A DNA stretch of 64,000 nt from Arthrobacter sp. B6 (GTDB taxonomy: Bacteria; Actinomycetota; Actinomycetes; Actinomycetales; Micrococcaceae). Below the pieces are notes generated by a model that was not told where the DNA came from, did no database searches, and was given only the letters and a program-made list of their open reading frames with translations. The stretch is taken from the NCBI RefSeq assembly GCF_001663775.1, contig NZ_KV467169.1, positions 1,172,141 through 1,236,140 of the forward strand. The letters run 5' to 3'. Below are positions 50,388 through 58,958 of this stretch, one piece after another; the first letter of the stretch is position 1; the number at the start of each line of letters is the position of its first letter. The translations under genes were made by a program, and so were the position numbers.

Positions 50388-50714
50388 ATGGAAACCCTCA
50401 CCCACGCCCCGGTGCTTGCGCGTTTCGGGTACGCCGTCTCGGATCCAACGCGGGCGCGGATCATGCTGGCCCTTGCCGACGCACCGTCGTATCCCTCGGA
50501 CCTGGCTGAGTCGCTGGGTGTGTCCCGGCAGAGCATGTCCAACCACCTGACGTGCCTGCGCGGCTGCGGCCTGGTGGTTGCCGTACCGGACGGGCGCCGC
50601 AGCCGGTACGAACTCGCCGATGCCAGGCTGGGCCATGCGATCAGGGATCTGCTGGGCGTGGTCCTGGCTGTGGACCCTGCGTGCTGCGCGCCTGACGGAA
50701 CGTGCCTGGCATGA
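50388..50714 (+). CDS. ArsR/SmtB-family metal sensor, CmtR-like
   Basis: 108 residues from ATG 50388. Winged helix with SESLGVSRQSMSNHLTCLRG-type recognition region (written here SLGVSRQSMSNHLTCLRGCG) and a C-terminal CCAPDGTC tail. Cys in the recognition helix plus C-terminal Cys is the CmtR pattern for Cd(II)/Pb(II) sensing. The stop overlaps the CDF transporter start, so it represses its own efflux operon. Confidence 0.88.
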   Translation: METLTHAPVLARFGYAVSDPTRARIMLALADAPSYPSDLAESLGVSRQSMSNHLTCLRGCGLVVAVPDGRRSRYELADARLGHAIRDLLGVVLAVDPACCAPDGTCLA

Positions 50715-51535
50715 CGGCGATCATCCAGGGACAGCCTTCCGCTTCGCGCCGGGCTGTACTGGCCCGGCGCATCCGCCTGTTCGCCGCGGCCACCATCATG
50801 TACAACATGGTCGAGGCAGTCGTGGCGCTCTGGGCCGGGGGCGAGGCCGATTCATCCGCACTGATCGGGTTCGGGCTGGATTCCATAATCGAAGTTGCCT
50901 CCGCTCTGGCACTGTCGTGGCAGTTCGCTGCGAAGGACCCGGAGCGGCGCGAACAGCTGACGTTGCGGATCATTGCGGTGTCCTTCTTTGCCCTTGCCGC
51001 TTTCGTGGCCGTGGACGCTGTTGGTTCCCTCTTCGGCGCCGGCGAACCCAGGCATTCCCCAGTTGGCATTGTCATCGCGGCCCTGAGCCTGGGGATCATG
51101 CCGGTGCTGTCCTGGTTGCAGCGGCGGGCCGGGCGCGAAATTGGTTCACGCACAGCGGTAGCCGACTCGAAACAGACCCTGCTGTGCACCTACCTGTCAG
51201 CCGTCCTGCTGGCGGGCCTGCTGTTGAACAGCACACTGGGCTGGTGGTGGGCCGATTCCGGCGCCGCCCTCATCATTGCAGCGATCGCAGTGCGGGAAGG
51301 CATTAACGCCTGGCACGGCGACGCCTGCTGCCCGGTCCCCCACGCCGGCGAGGCCGGCACGGGCGAGGCCGGCGAATCCGGCACGGGCAAGACCGGCGAG
51401 TCCGGCGGGGGCAAGACCGGCGAGGCAGGCACGGGCGGCGACTTGAAAACGGACGGCTGCTGCCCTGACTGCACCAGCCCTGATACTCCGCAGCGTTCGA
51501 CGATTTCCCTGGGCATTACGGTACGCAAGGACTGA
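50711..51535 (+). CDS. Cation diffusion facilitator-like metal efflux protein
   Basis: 274 residues from ATG 50711. About six TM helices with CDF-type acidic sites (GFGLDSIIEVASALALSW; WWWADSGAALIIAA). The usual cytoplasmic domain is replaced by a short tail: GDACC, a Gly/Glu/Lys repeat region (51347-51440) and CCPDC. It is translationally coupled to the CmtR-like repressor, which supports efflux of Cd, Pb or Zn. Confidence 0.82.
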   Translation: MTAIIQGQPSASRRAVLARRIRLFAAATIMYNMVEAVVALWAGGEADSSALIGFGLDSIIEVASALALSWQFAAKDPERREQLTLRIIAVSFFALAAFVAVDAVGSLFGAGEPRHSPVGIVIAALSLGIMPVLSWLQRRAGREIGSRTAVADSKQTLLCTYLSAVLLAGLLLNSTLGWWWADSGAALIIAAIAVREGINAWHGDACCPVPHAGEAGTGEAGESGTGKTGESGGGKTGEAGTGGDLKTDGCCPDCTSPDTPQRSTISLGITVRKD

Positions 51536-51669
51536 ACTTGGACTTTGAGCTGCTCTGCAAAGGAGTACCCCGCCACCTCACCCGGACAGCCAATGGGGTG
51601 TGGCTTTCACGTACCATCCTTCGTTTCTGGCATCACGCCTGGCCGCTGCTTGGGCTTCCGCGGCCCTGG

Positions 51670-51707
51670 CCCGCATGAACGGTGTTGCCCAGCACCGTTC
51701 ATGCGGG
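51670..51707. terminator. Perfect 15-bp hairpin between convergent genes
   Basis: CCCGCATGAACGGTG, eight-base loop, CACCGTTCATGCGGG, between the CDF gene and the convergent sigma factor gene. Confidence 0.7.
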
Positions 51708-51751
51708 CTGGACCCGTGCATGCGGCCAGGCTCAGCTCTTGCGCGCGGAGC

Positions 51752-52999
51752 CTAACTGAGTGCCCCGATTTTTCGCTCCAGGGCCGCCCGTTCCGCGGCG
51801 TTCCCGCACAGCTCCACGGCCTGCAGAAGCGCAGTGCGTGCCTCGTCGGCGCGACCCAGGCGGGTCAGGAGCTCCCCACGGACAGCGGGAAGCAGGTGCG
51901 AGCCGTTAAGTTCTCCGCGCGCGGCGATTACCTCGACCAGCGCCAGCCCGTCCGCCGGGCCGGACGCCATGGCCACCGCCACGGCCCGGTTGAGTTCAAT
52001 AATGGGCGACGGCGTGAGCCGCCCGAGTGCCTCATACAGGCCAACGATCCGGGGCCAGTCTGTCTCGGCAACCGAGCCCGCCACCGCATGGCACTCGGCG
52101 ATGGCGGCCTGCAGGCCATAGGCGCCCAGCCCGTATCCGGCGGATACGGCGCGGGCGAGCGCGGCACGCCCCCGCCGGATCGCCGACTGGTCCCACAGCC
52201 GCCGGTCCTGGTCCTCGAGGAGGACCGGCTGGCCGGACGCGTCCAGGCGGGCCGGGAAGCGGGCGGCGGTCAGTTCCAGCAGGGCCAGCAGCCCGAATAC
52301 CTCCGGCTGCGGGTCGAGCCGCACCAGCGTCCGGGCCAGCCGCTGGGCCTCGGCCGCCAGGTCCCGACGGATCCAGGAATCTCCGCCGGAGGCGAACGAC
52401 CCCTCGGTGAAGATCAGGTAGACCACCTGCAGCACGGAACCCAGCCGTTCGGCCCGCTCCCGGGGCTCCGGCACGGCGAAGGGGACGTTGGCGGCGGCCA
52501 GGGTTTTCTTGGCACGCGTGATGCGGGCCTGGATGGTTGCCACCGGCACCAGGAAGGCTTTGGCGATCGCCTCGCTCCCTAGACCGCCCACCACACGCAG
52601 GGTCAACGCGATGCGCGCCTCCTTGGACAGCACCGGATGGCAGGAGATGAACATCAGCGCCAGCACGTCGTCGTCGATCGCTTCAGGGTCAAAAAGCGCA
52701 TCCGGCCCCGGCTCCTCCGGGGACAGATCCCGGGCGAGCAGGGCGTAGCGTTCGTCCGCTGCGGACCGGCGCCGGAAGGCATCGATGGCACGACGGCGGC
52801 CGGTGGTCAGCAGCCACCCCGTCGGCTCGGCGGGGACGCCGTTGACCGACCACGAGACGAGCGCCTCGGCCAACGCCTCCTGCGCCACGTCCTCGGCAAG
52901 GGAGAAGTCTCCCGTGAAGCGGGCGAGGGCGCCGACGATGCGTGCGGCTTCCATCCGCCACACAGCCTCGACGGCGCCCCTCGCCGCGTTGGAACCCAC
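51752..52999 (-). CDS. ECF sigma factor with long C-terminal domain (ECF42-type)
   Basis: 415 residues from GTG 52999. Sigma-2 region near residues 15-80 (FTGDFSLAEDVAQEALAEAL, EPTGWLLTTGRRRAIDAFRR), sigma-4 near 120-170 (RVVGGLGSEAIAKAFLVPVA, ITRAKKTLAA). A C-terminal half of helical repeats (SGGDSWIRRDLAAEAQRLAR, SPIIELNRAVAVAMASGP) marks the ECF42 group. There is no anti-sigma gene; the C-terminal domain is thought to regulate activity. The YCII/DGPF gene lies 20 bp upstream in the same operon, the signature partner of ECF42. Confidence 0.92.
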   Translation of the reverse strand: MGSNAARGAVEAVWRMEAARIVGALARFTGDFSLAEDVAQEALAEALVSWSVNGVPAEPTGWLLTTGRRRAIDAFRRRSAADERYALLARDLSPEEPGPDALFDPEAIDDDVLALMFISCHPVLSKEARIALTLRVVGGLGSEAIAKAFLVPVATIQARITRAKKTLAAANVPFAVPEPRERAERLGSVLQVVYLIFTEGSFASGGDSWIRRDLAAEAQRLARTLVRLDPQPEVFGLLALLELTAARFPARLDASGQPVLLEDQDRRLWDQSAIRRGRAALARAVSAGYGLGAYGLQAAIAECHAVAGSVAETDWPRIVGLYEALGRLTPSPIIELNRAVAVAMASGPADGLALVEVIAARGELNGSHLLPAVRGELLTRLGRADEARTALLQAVELCGNAAERAALERKIGALS

Positions 53000-53019
53000 A
53001 GCCGGTCAGGGCTACCGGC

Positions 53020-53439
53020 TCAGAGCTGCCCGGTCTGCTCGCGCCAGGCGCGCTCCTTCTGGATCCACTCGTTGTCCTGCGGGAACTCGTCGATAGTAGG
53101 CACCCGGCGGATCTCGGTCTTGCTGCCCTCGGTCAGCGGTGCCCGCTTGGCCCACTCGATGGCTTCTTCCTTGGAGGCGACGTCCAGGATGTAGAAGCCG
53201 CTGAACAGCTCCTTTGTCTCCCCGTACGGCCCATCAGTGACCACAGGCTGCTCCCCGGTGAAGTCCACCACAACGCCCTCTTGGGGGTCCTCCAGGCCTT
53301 CGGCCGCCAGCAGGACGCCGGCGCGGATCAGTTCGTCGTTGAACTTGCCCATGGCGTTCATGGCCTCGGTGAAGTCGACGTCAGTAAACTTCGCGAGGGA
53401 TTCGTCGGTTGCCCGCATGATCAGCATGTACTTGGCCAT
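53020..53439 (-). CDS. YCII/DGPF-domain protein
   Basis: 139 residues; ATG 53439 is set by AAGGAGA. Dimeric alpha-beta fold typical of YciI-like proteins (AKYMLIMRATDESLAKF, VVTDGPYGETKELFSGFYIL). The VTDGPY(G) stretch corresponds to the DGPF motif, and the histidine/aspartate pair of enzymatic YciI is not obvious. It precedes the ECF42 sigma gene and is the expected main target of that sigma factor. Confidence 0.92.
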   Translation of the reverse strand: MAKYMLIMRATDESLAKFTDVDFTEAMNAMGKFNDELIRAGVLLAAEGLEDPQEGVVVDFTGEQPVVTDGPYGETKELFSGFYILDVASKEEAIEWAKRAPLTEGSKTEIRRVPTIDEFPQDNEWIQKERAWREQTGQL

Positions 53440-53540
53440 CTCAATCTTCTCCTTGGTTGTGGAAGGTCGCCTTTCGACCTTCTCACCCATAGGTCGAACG
53501 GCGCCATGCCAGATCGACACAACAGAAGAAGAACTTTTGC

Positions 53541-54245
53541 CTACCGGCGGGGATCCCGTCTGTGACGGCGCGGCTTCCCGTCCCGGAGGGCGTAAACTGC
53601 CGCATCCAGCCGGTCCTCGCCGTCGGGGCCCTTAGGGCCCGTGGCGCCGTCACTGCCGCCGCTGTCAGCGAGGGCCACCAGGTCTGCGGCCACGACAGCC
53701 AGTTTCATGTTTGTCCGGTTACTGAGGCGGACCAGCAGATCAAACGCCTCATCGGAGTTGATCCGGAGCCTGCCCATCACCAGTCCGCGGGCCTGGTCGA
53801 TCACGCTGCGGGTGGACGTGGCACGTTCCACGGCCTCGCGCGTGGCCACCTCGGTCTCCCGCTGAAGCGTTGCCGTCAGGTCCATCGTCATGCCGCCCAG
53901 CGCGGTCACGTTTCCCTGCCCATCACGGACCCCCTCACCGGAGGACAGGACCTGATGAAGGCGGCCCTGGGCATCGATGATCCGGTGATAGATGGAGAAA
54001 TGGCCGCCATGTCGGCTGACCTTCGCAAGAATTTCTTCGGCGTGCGCCCTGTCGTCAGGATGCTTATGGGCAAGGATCAGCTCAATGGTGGGCACCACCT
54101 CGCCGCGCTCGTAGCCGTGCAGCTGGTACAGCCCGTCGGACCACGCCGACGTTCCGTGGACGAGGTCTATACGGTACGCCCCGGCCGGGCAGTCCCCCGA
54201 CCCCAGGGCACTTGAATACGTGTAGGGCCCGCTCAAGTTCGACAT
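53541..54245 (-). CDS. PAS-ANTAR regulator
   Basis: 234 residues from ATG 54245. A PAS domain fills about 20-115 (AYRIDLVHGTSAWSDGLYQL, HKHPDDRAHAEEILAKVSRH) and an ANTAR domain about 135-195 (ATSTRSVIDQARGLVMGRLR, RLSNRTNMKLAVVAADLVAL). The ANTAR part differs clearly from the three GAF-ANTAR proteins, so it is a separate lineage. Sensor input could be redox or a small ligand; RNA target unknown. Confidence 0.9.
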   Translation of the reverse strand: MSNLSGPYTYSSALGSGDCPAGAYRIDLVHGTSAWSDGLYQLHGYERGEVVPTIELILAHKHPDDRAHAEEILAKVSRHGGHFSIYHRIIDAQGRLHQVLSSGEGVRDGQGNVTALGGMTMDLTATLQRETEVATREAVERATSTRSVIDQARGLVMGRLRINSDEAFDLLVRLSNRTNMKLAVVAADLVALADSGGSDGATGPKGPDGEDRLDAAVYALRDGKPRRHRRDPRR

Positions 54246-54572
54246 TCTGGGCACCTCCGGGCATTCGCTAGGCCGCCTTCCCCGGGCGGTCCTACCCATT
54301 ATGGCCTGAAATCCCACATTTCAGAGGTTTGTTTCCCAACGGTGACCTCCCGCCGTCGGACGCTCTCTCACTTCCTGCGGGTTTTCCCGCGACGCTCTCT
54401 CACTTCCTGCGGGTTTTCCGGCGACCCTCTCGCAGGCAGCTGCCGGGCTTGCAGAAAGTGAGAGAGGGATACCCAAATCAGTGCAGAAAGTGAGAGATGG
54501 TTACCCAAATCAGTGCAGAAAGCGAGAGAAGGTTACCCAAATCAGTGCAGAAAGTGAGAGAGGATCCTGGGT
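54246..54572. other. Intergenic region filled mostly by a repeat array
   Basis: Holds the promoter side of the PAS-ANTAR gene (to about 54355) and the 32-bp repeat array that runs almost to the stop of the siderophore-interacting protein gene. Confidence 0.6.
54358..54566. repeat. Head-to-head 32-bp-period repeat array
   Basis: Two good plus-orientation copies (start 54358, 54390) and one degenerate copy (about 54421) carry GCTCTCTCACTTCCTGC. Four inverted copies start at 54450, 54482, 54514 and 54546 with GCAGAAAGTGAGAGAG and a different spacer (ACCCAAATCAG). All periods are exactly 32 bp. The two arms can pair over their cores. Confidence 0.88.
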
Positions 54573-55505
54573 TTAGTGGGTCGAGGAGGTGACGGCGGCG
54601 GGGTCCACGGGGGTGCCGTTGCCGCCGGATCCTGCCTTGCCCAGGCTCCAGTAGGCGCGGAACTCGGAGCGCCGGGGACCCAGGCCTATCTGGCTGACGA
54701 GGTGCCGGCGAAGGCTCTTCACCGTGCCCGCCTCGGCAGCCACCCAGGCGTAGGTCTGCGGCGAATACGGCGGCTGTGCGGTTTCGACGGCGGCATTCAC
54801 CGCCCGCAACAACAGCTCACCACGGGCGGCATCCGCCGGACTCCGGGGCAGCCAGGTGACCCGGACGGAGGAAGCAGTGGTGAGCGTCCCGACGTCGTGC
54901 GCGTCCGGAACTTCCAGGAAGGCATGGCCGGTGACACCTGGAGGGAGGTCTTCCAGGATGGAGGAGATGGCGGGGACGGCCGTTTCGTCGCCGGCGAGCA
55001 GCACGTGGCCGGCGCCCTGGGGATCCCACCTGATTCCGGTGTCGCTCGGCGGGGTGTCAGCCGTGATGGCGTCCGCGTTCGGGCCGATGATGACGATTGG
55101 GGTGCCGGCGGTGGCGGCCCGGGCCCAGTCCGAGGCGGGGGCACGGACGCCGTCGTGGGTGGGGTGGTGGACAAAGTCCACGTCCAGCTCCGCGCCATCC
55201 TGGGCCGTCCGGAGTGCGCGGACGGTGTAGCTGCGAATGACGCCGCGGCCGGGCTGGTCTCGACGGAGCCACTCCTGGTACCAGCCTTCGTCCAGCCTGC
55301 CGCCGGGGCCTCCGAGCGGCAGCAGCGCGTGCCCCGGCACAGGCAGCAGGAGCTTGATCCGCAGGTCCAGCCGCGGCCCCGGGACGCCGAACGCGGCAAG
55401 GTCGGCGCCGGCGAAGGTGATGCGGCGGAAATGCGGGCTGAGCTCCCGCACTGCAACGACGGCGGCGCCGAACACGCGGAGCGGGTACACCGCTGGCTTG
55501 TCCAT
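54573..55505 (-). CDS. Siderophore-interacting protein (ferric-siderophore reductase)
   Basis: 310 residues from ATG 55505 (AAGGAAA upstream). FAD-binding domain with RSYTVR near 97 and an NAD(P)-binding domain with LLAGDETAVPAISSILEDLP near 165. The C-terminus YAWVAAEAGTVKSLRRHL and YWSLGK is typical of the ViuB/SIP group, which releases iron from imported ferric siderophores. 53 bp downstream of the binding protein gene, so co-transcribed. Confidence 0.93.
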   Translation of the reverse strand: MDKPAVYPLRVFGAAVVAVRELSPHFRRITFAGADLAAFGVPGPRLDLRIKLLLPVPGHALLPLGGPGGRLDEGWYQEWLRRDQPGRGVIRSYTVRALRTAQDGAELDVDFVHHPTHDGVRAPASDWARAATAGTPIVIIGPNADAITADTPPSDTGIRWDPQGAGHVLLAGDETAVPAISSILEDLPPGVTGHAFLEVPDAHDVGTLTTASSVRVTWLPRSPADAARGELLLRAVNAAVETAQPPYSPQTYAWVAAEAGTVKSLRRHLVSQIGLGPRRSEFRAYWSLGKAGSGGNGTPVDPAAVTSSTH

Positions 55506-55558
55506 GGTGGTTTCCTTTCCGCGGTTCGGCGCCGCGGGATGCTGTTGCATGCCGTCCG

Positions 55559-56563
55559 CTACGGCAGCTGCGGGTCCACGCCGTAGTGCTTGGCGAGGTC
55601 GGTGATCACCGCGTGGGCACCCTGGATGCTGACCGACGCAAGGAACGTGCCGTCGTCGACGTTAATAACCTCACCGCTGAGGCGCTCCCAGAGCGGGTTG
55701 GACTGGAACTTCTCCTGCTGCGCGCGGGCCTTGTCGCCCTCGGCACCGGGCGGGGTATAGGCACTGACCATCACCAGGCCGGCGTCGCCCTCAAGGATCT
55801 GCTCGGCGGACAGCGGCACGAAGATTTCCTTCTCGCTGTCCGGGGCGTCCTTGGGGCGCGGGATCTGCATGTCGGCCATGATCTCGCCGATGAAGGAGTT
55901 GGTGGAGTACAGGCGTGCGGTGTCGCCGCCGGTGAACCGCACCAGGGAGTAGGTGGCGTCCGGCTTCTTCGCCAGGATCGCGGCGCCAACCTTCCGGGCG
56001 CGGTCCTCATATGCCTTGACTAGCTCTTCAGCCTTGGCCTTCTTGCCCAGCGCCTCGCCCAGGAAGACCACATTTTCCTTCCAAGTGGGGCCGGTGCTCA
56101 CGGAGAAAATGGTGGGGGCGATCTTGGACAGCTGGGGGTAGAGCGCCTCGTGGCGGACCTTGGCCGAAACGATCAGGTCCGGCTCCAGCTCGAGGATCTT
56201 TTCCAGGTTGGGCTCGGCCAGCGTGCCAACGTTCACGGAGTCCTTGGTGGCTTCCTTGACGTCCCCGAGGTAGGGGGCGAACGGCGAATTCGGGTCCTGG
56301 CGGTACTGGACGTACCCCACCAGATCCGCCTCCAGCAGGAGGGCGGCGTCGATGTAGCTCGGGTCCATGGCCACGACCCTCTTGGGGACGGTTTCGATGG
56401 TGCTGGAACCCATGGCGTGCTCCAGGGTCAGCGGGAAACCCGCCGACTCGGCAGCTGCGGTTTCGGTGGCTGTGGTGGCGGCCGGGGAACCGCAGGCCGT
56501 GGTGGCCAGCAGTGCCATTCCGACGGCGGCAGCGCCGAGCTGCTTGAAGATGCGAGTTTTCAC
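55559..56563 (-). CDS. Ferric-siderophore binding lipoprotein
   Basis: 334 residues. Lipobox LLATTACGS with the lipidated Cys near 24; a periplasmic-binding fold of the FecB/FhuD type (KRVVAMDPSYIDAALLLEAD, LEPDLIVSAKVRHEALYPQL, VFLGEALGKKAKAEELVKAY). Captures an iron-siderophore complex for the FecCD/ATPase transporter divergently encoded at 56695. An iron-box candidate lies 30 bp upstream. Confidence 0.94.
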   Translation of the reverse strand: MKTRIFKQLGAAAVGMALLATTACGSPAATTATETAAAESAGFPLTLEHAMGSSTIETVPKRVVAMDPSYIDAALLLEADLVGYVQYRQDPNSPFAPYLGDVKEATKDSVNVGTLAEPNLEKILELEPDLIVSAKVRHEALYPQLSKIAPTIFSVSTGPTWKENVVFLGEALGKKAKAEELVKAYEDRARKVGAAILAKKPDATYSLVRFTGGDTARLYSTNSFIGEIMADMQIPRPKDAPDSEKEIFVPLSAEQILEGDAGLVMVSAYTPPGAEGDKARAQQEKFQSNPLWERLSGEVINVDDGTFLASVSIQGAHAVITDLAKHYGVDPQLP

Positions 56564-56593
56564 TGGGGTGCTTTCGGATGCGGTGATGACTTT

Positions 56594-56612
56594 TTAGGCA
56601 TTGCTTACCTGC
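56594..56612. promoter_or_regulatory. Candidate iron box (DtxR/IdeR/DmdR type)
   Basis: TTAGGCATTGCTTACCTGC matches 12 of 19 positions of the TTAGGTTAGGCTAACCTAA consensus, with both outer half-sites TTAGG and TACCT kept. Located in the 131-bp divergent region of the siderophore uptake genes; a CTAACCT half-site also occurs near 56674. Confidence 0.6.
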
Positions 56613-56694
56613 GTCTGCCGTAGACTGTAGCAGGATTTGGCGAAATAGATCACAATCTACTGACGTAATAGAACTAACCTCCGGGAAGGGCCCT

Positions 56695-57837
56695 GTGAAG
56701 ACAATGGATCCGGCTGTGGCCCCGGCCGGTCGGGGCGAAACGCCGCCCGGGACTACCCGGCATCCCGGTTTACGAAAGCCCGGTTCCCGGAAACCCGGTT
56801 CACTGAAGCCCGGTTCATTCAAGCCCGGTTCCCGTAAGCCAAGTTCCCGTAAGCCCGTGGTGACGTGGCTGGCCGTGTCCCTGGTGGCGCTCCTGGCCGC
56901 CGCCGGGCTCAGCATCTGCATCGGCGGGCAACCGTCCTCCCTCCAGGATGTCTGGCACGCCGTGGTCACCCCGGACGGCAACGTCATGGACGTGACCATC
57001 CGCGAACTCCGCTGGCCCCGCACGGTGATGGCTGTCCTGACGGGGATTTGCCTGGGCCTGGCGGGAACCCTTGTGCAGGGCCACACCCGCAACCCGGTGG
57101 CCGATCCCGGCCTGCTCGGCATCAACCAGGGCGCGGCGCTCGCGATTGTCGCCGCCACGGCCCTCACCGGTGAACTGGCGGTCCTTCCGCAGGCCCTGCT
57201 GGCGTTCGCCGGAGCCCTGGCGGCCAGCGTCCTGGTGTTCATGATCGGCTCCGCGGCCCGCCACGGCGCCACACCCGTAACCCTCGTCCTCGCCGGTGCC
57301 GCCGTGACCGCCCTCTGCTCAGGCCTGGTCGCCGGCATCGTCCTGCTCAACGACCAGGCACTTGACACGCTGCGGTTCTGGCAGGTGGGTTCGCTGGCGG
57401 GGCGCAGCGACGTGATGGCCGTGGTCTGGCCGTTCATCTGCGCCGGCGTGGTGCTGGCCCTCCTGAATATCCGGCCGCTGAATGCGCTCGCACTGGGCGC
57501 GGACACCGCCGTCTCGCTGGGTATCTCGGTGTTCCGGGCCCGCGCTGCAGGCATCGCAGCCATCACGCTCCTGGCCGGGTCCGCCGTCACCATGGCCGGC
57601 CCGATAGCCTTCGCGGGGCTGCTGGTCCCCCACATCACCCGCGCCATGGCGGGGCCGGACTACCGCTGGCTGGTGCCGGTATCCGCCCTGACCGGCGCAA
57701 CCCTCCTGCTGCTGGCCGACACCGCCGGGCGCGTCATCTCCCGCCCCGGCGAACTCTCCGTCGGTGTGGTCCTGGCAGTGGTGGGCGCACCCTTCTTTGT
57801 CCACCTGGCACGACGCCGACGGCTGGCCACGCTGTGA
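56695..57837 (+). CDS. Ferric-siderophore ABC permease (FecCD family), first copy
   Basis: 380 residues from GTG 56695. About nine to ten TM helices; family motifs ELRWPRTVMAVLTGICLGLA, GHTRNPVADPGLLGINQGAA and AGPIAFAGLLVPHITRAMAG. The first 53 residues are an extra basic tail containing six pentads of the form xKPGS (56767-56856). Overlaps the second permease gene by four bases. Confidence 0.93.
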   Translation: MKTMDPAVAPAGRGETPPGTTRHPGLRKPGSRKPGSLKPGSFKPGSRKPSSRKPVVTWLAVSLVALLAAAGLSICIGGQPSSLQDVWHAVVTPDGNVMDVTIRELRWPRTVMAVLTGICLGLAGTLVQGHTRNPVADPGLLGINQGAALAIVAATALTGELAVLPQALLAFAGALAASVLVFMIGSAARHGATPVTLVLAGAAVTALCSGLVAGIVLLNDQALDTLRFWQVGSLAGRSDVMAVVWPFICAGVVLALLNIRPLNALALGADTAVSLGISVFRARAAGIAAITLLAGSAVTMAGPIAFAGLLVPHITRAMAGPDYRWLVPVSALTGATLLLLADTAGRVISRPGELSVGVVLAVVGAPFFVHLARRRRLATL

Positions 57838-58958
57838 CCGCCGCCCTGCACCCGGACCGTTCGCCCGAGGCTCCTGTGCGCCCGGCTGCCCGGTCCGGTG
57901 CCGCCACGCTCCGCGTCCTGCGCCTGGGCCCGGTATCTGTCCGGCTCAATATCCGGGTGGTGGTGGTCGCCTGCCTGCTGGCCGGCGCCATGATGGCCGC
58001 CATGGCCCTGCACGTCGCCTTCGGCGGCACCCCGCTGGCCTACCCGGACGTCCTCCGGGCGCTCCTGGGGGATGCCTCCAGCGCCCGCATCCACCTGGCC
58101 GTCACGGAATTCCGCGCTCCCCGGATGGTGGCCGCCGTCGTCGTGGGTGCTTCCCTGGCCGCGGCGGGCGCCATCACCCAGACGGTGGCCCGCAATCCCC
58201 TGGCCAGCCCCGATCTCCTGGGCGTCGCCGCCGGAGCCTCGCTGGGGGCTGTGGCCGTCCTGGTCATCGCCGGCGGGGGCCATGCCGGGCTCAGCGGCCT
58301 CGCGGCGACCGTAGGAATGCCGGCGGCGGCGTTCACCGCAGGCATTGTCAGCGGCGTGGCCGTGTACCTGCTGGCGTACCGCCGCGGGCTGGACAGCTAC
58401 CGTCTGGTCCTGGCCGGGCTGGGCATTTCAGGCCTTGCCGCCAGCCTCACCACGTGGATCCTCACGCTTGGGGATGTCACCAATGCCGCCCAGGCCCTGA
58501 CCTGGATGACCGGCTCACTCAACGGCAAGGACTGGGCCACCGTGCAGCCCATGGCCGCGAGCGCCGTCGTCCTGCTGGCCGCGGCGGTCTTCAGCGGAAG
58601 GTGGCTGCTGCTCACCAGCCTCGGTGACGACACCGCCGTCGGGCTCGGTGCAAGGATCGGTGCCGTGCGCCTCTTTGCCTTGACTGTGGCTGTACTGCTC
58701 GCCTCGGTGGCCACGGTCGTGGCCGGGCCGGTGGCGTTTGTGGCCCTGGCGAGTCCGCAGATTGCCCGCTCGCTGACCGCCACCGTGGTTCCTCCGGTGG
58801 GTGTCTCGGCGCTGGTCGGAGCCGTGTTTGTGCTGCTCGCCGACACCGTCTCCGCCAACGCCCTGAGCGCTCCCCTGCCGGTGGGCGTTGCCACCGCCGT
58901 GGTGGGAGCGCCGTTCCTGATCCACCTGATCCTGAAGTACCAGCGGAGGCTGAGTTGA
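57834..58958 (+). CDS. Ferric-siderophore ABC permease (FecCD family), second copy
   Basis: 374 residues from GTG 57834. Motifs EFRAPRMVAAVVVGASLAAA, ARNPLASPDLLGVAAGASLG and AGPVAFVALASPQIARSL identify the heterodimer partner of the preceding permease. N-terminal 40 residues are basic and cytoplasmic. Overlaps both neighbours by four bases. Confidence 0.94.
   Translation: MTAALHPDRSPEAPVRPAARSGAATLRVLRLGPVSVRLNIRVVVVACLLAGAMMAAMALHVAFGGTPLAYPDVLRALLGDASSARIHLAVTEFRAPRMVAAVVVGASLAAAGAITQTVARNPLASPDLLGVAAGASLGAVAVLVIAGGGHAGLSGLAATVGMPAAAFTAGIVSGVAVYLLAYRRGLDSYRLVLAGLGISGLAASLTTWILTLGDVTNAAQALTWMTGSLNGKDWATVQPMAASAVVLLAAAVFSGRWLLLTSLGDDTAVGLGARIGAVRLFALTVAVLLASVATVVAGPVAFVALASPQIARSLTATVVPPVGVSALVGAVFVLLADTVSANALSAPLPVGVATAVVGAPFLIHLILKYQRRLS

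Noticed and set aside
54358..54566. CRISPR array
   Set aside because: Repeats have a regular 32-bp period, but the spacers within each arm are almost identical, the orientation flips, and no cas genes are present.
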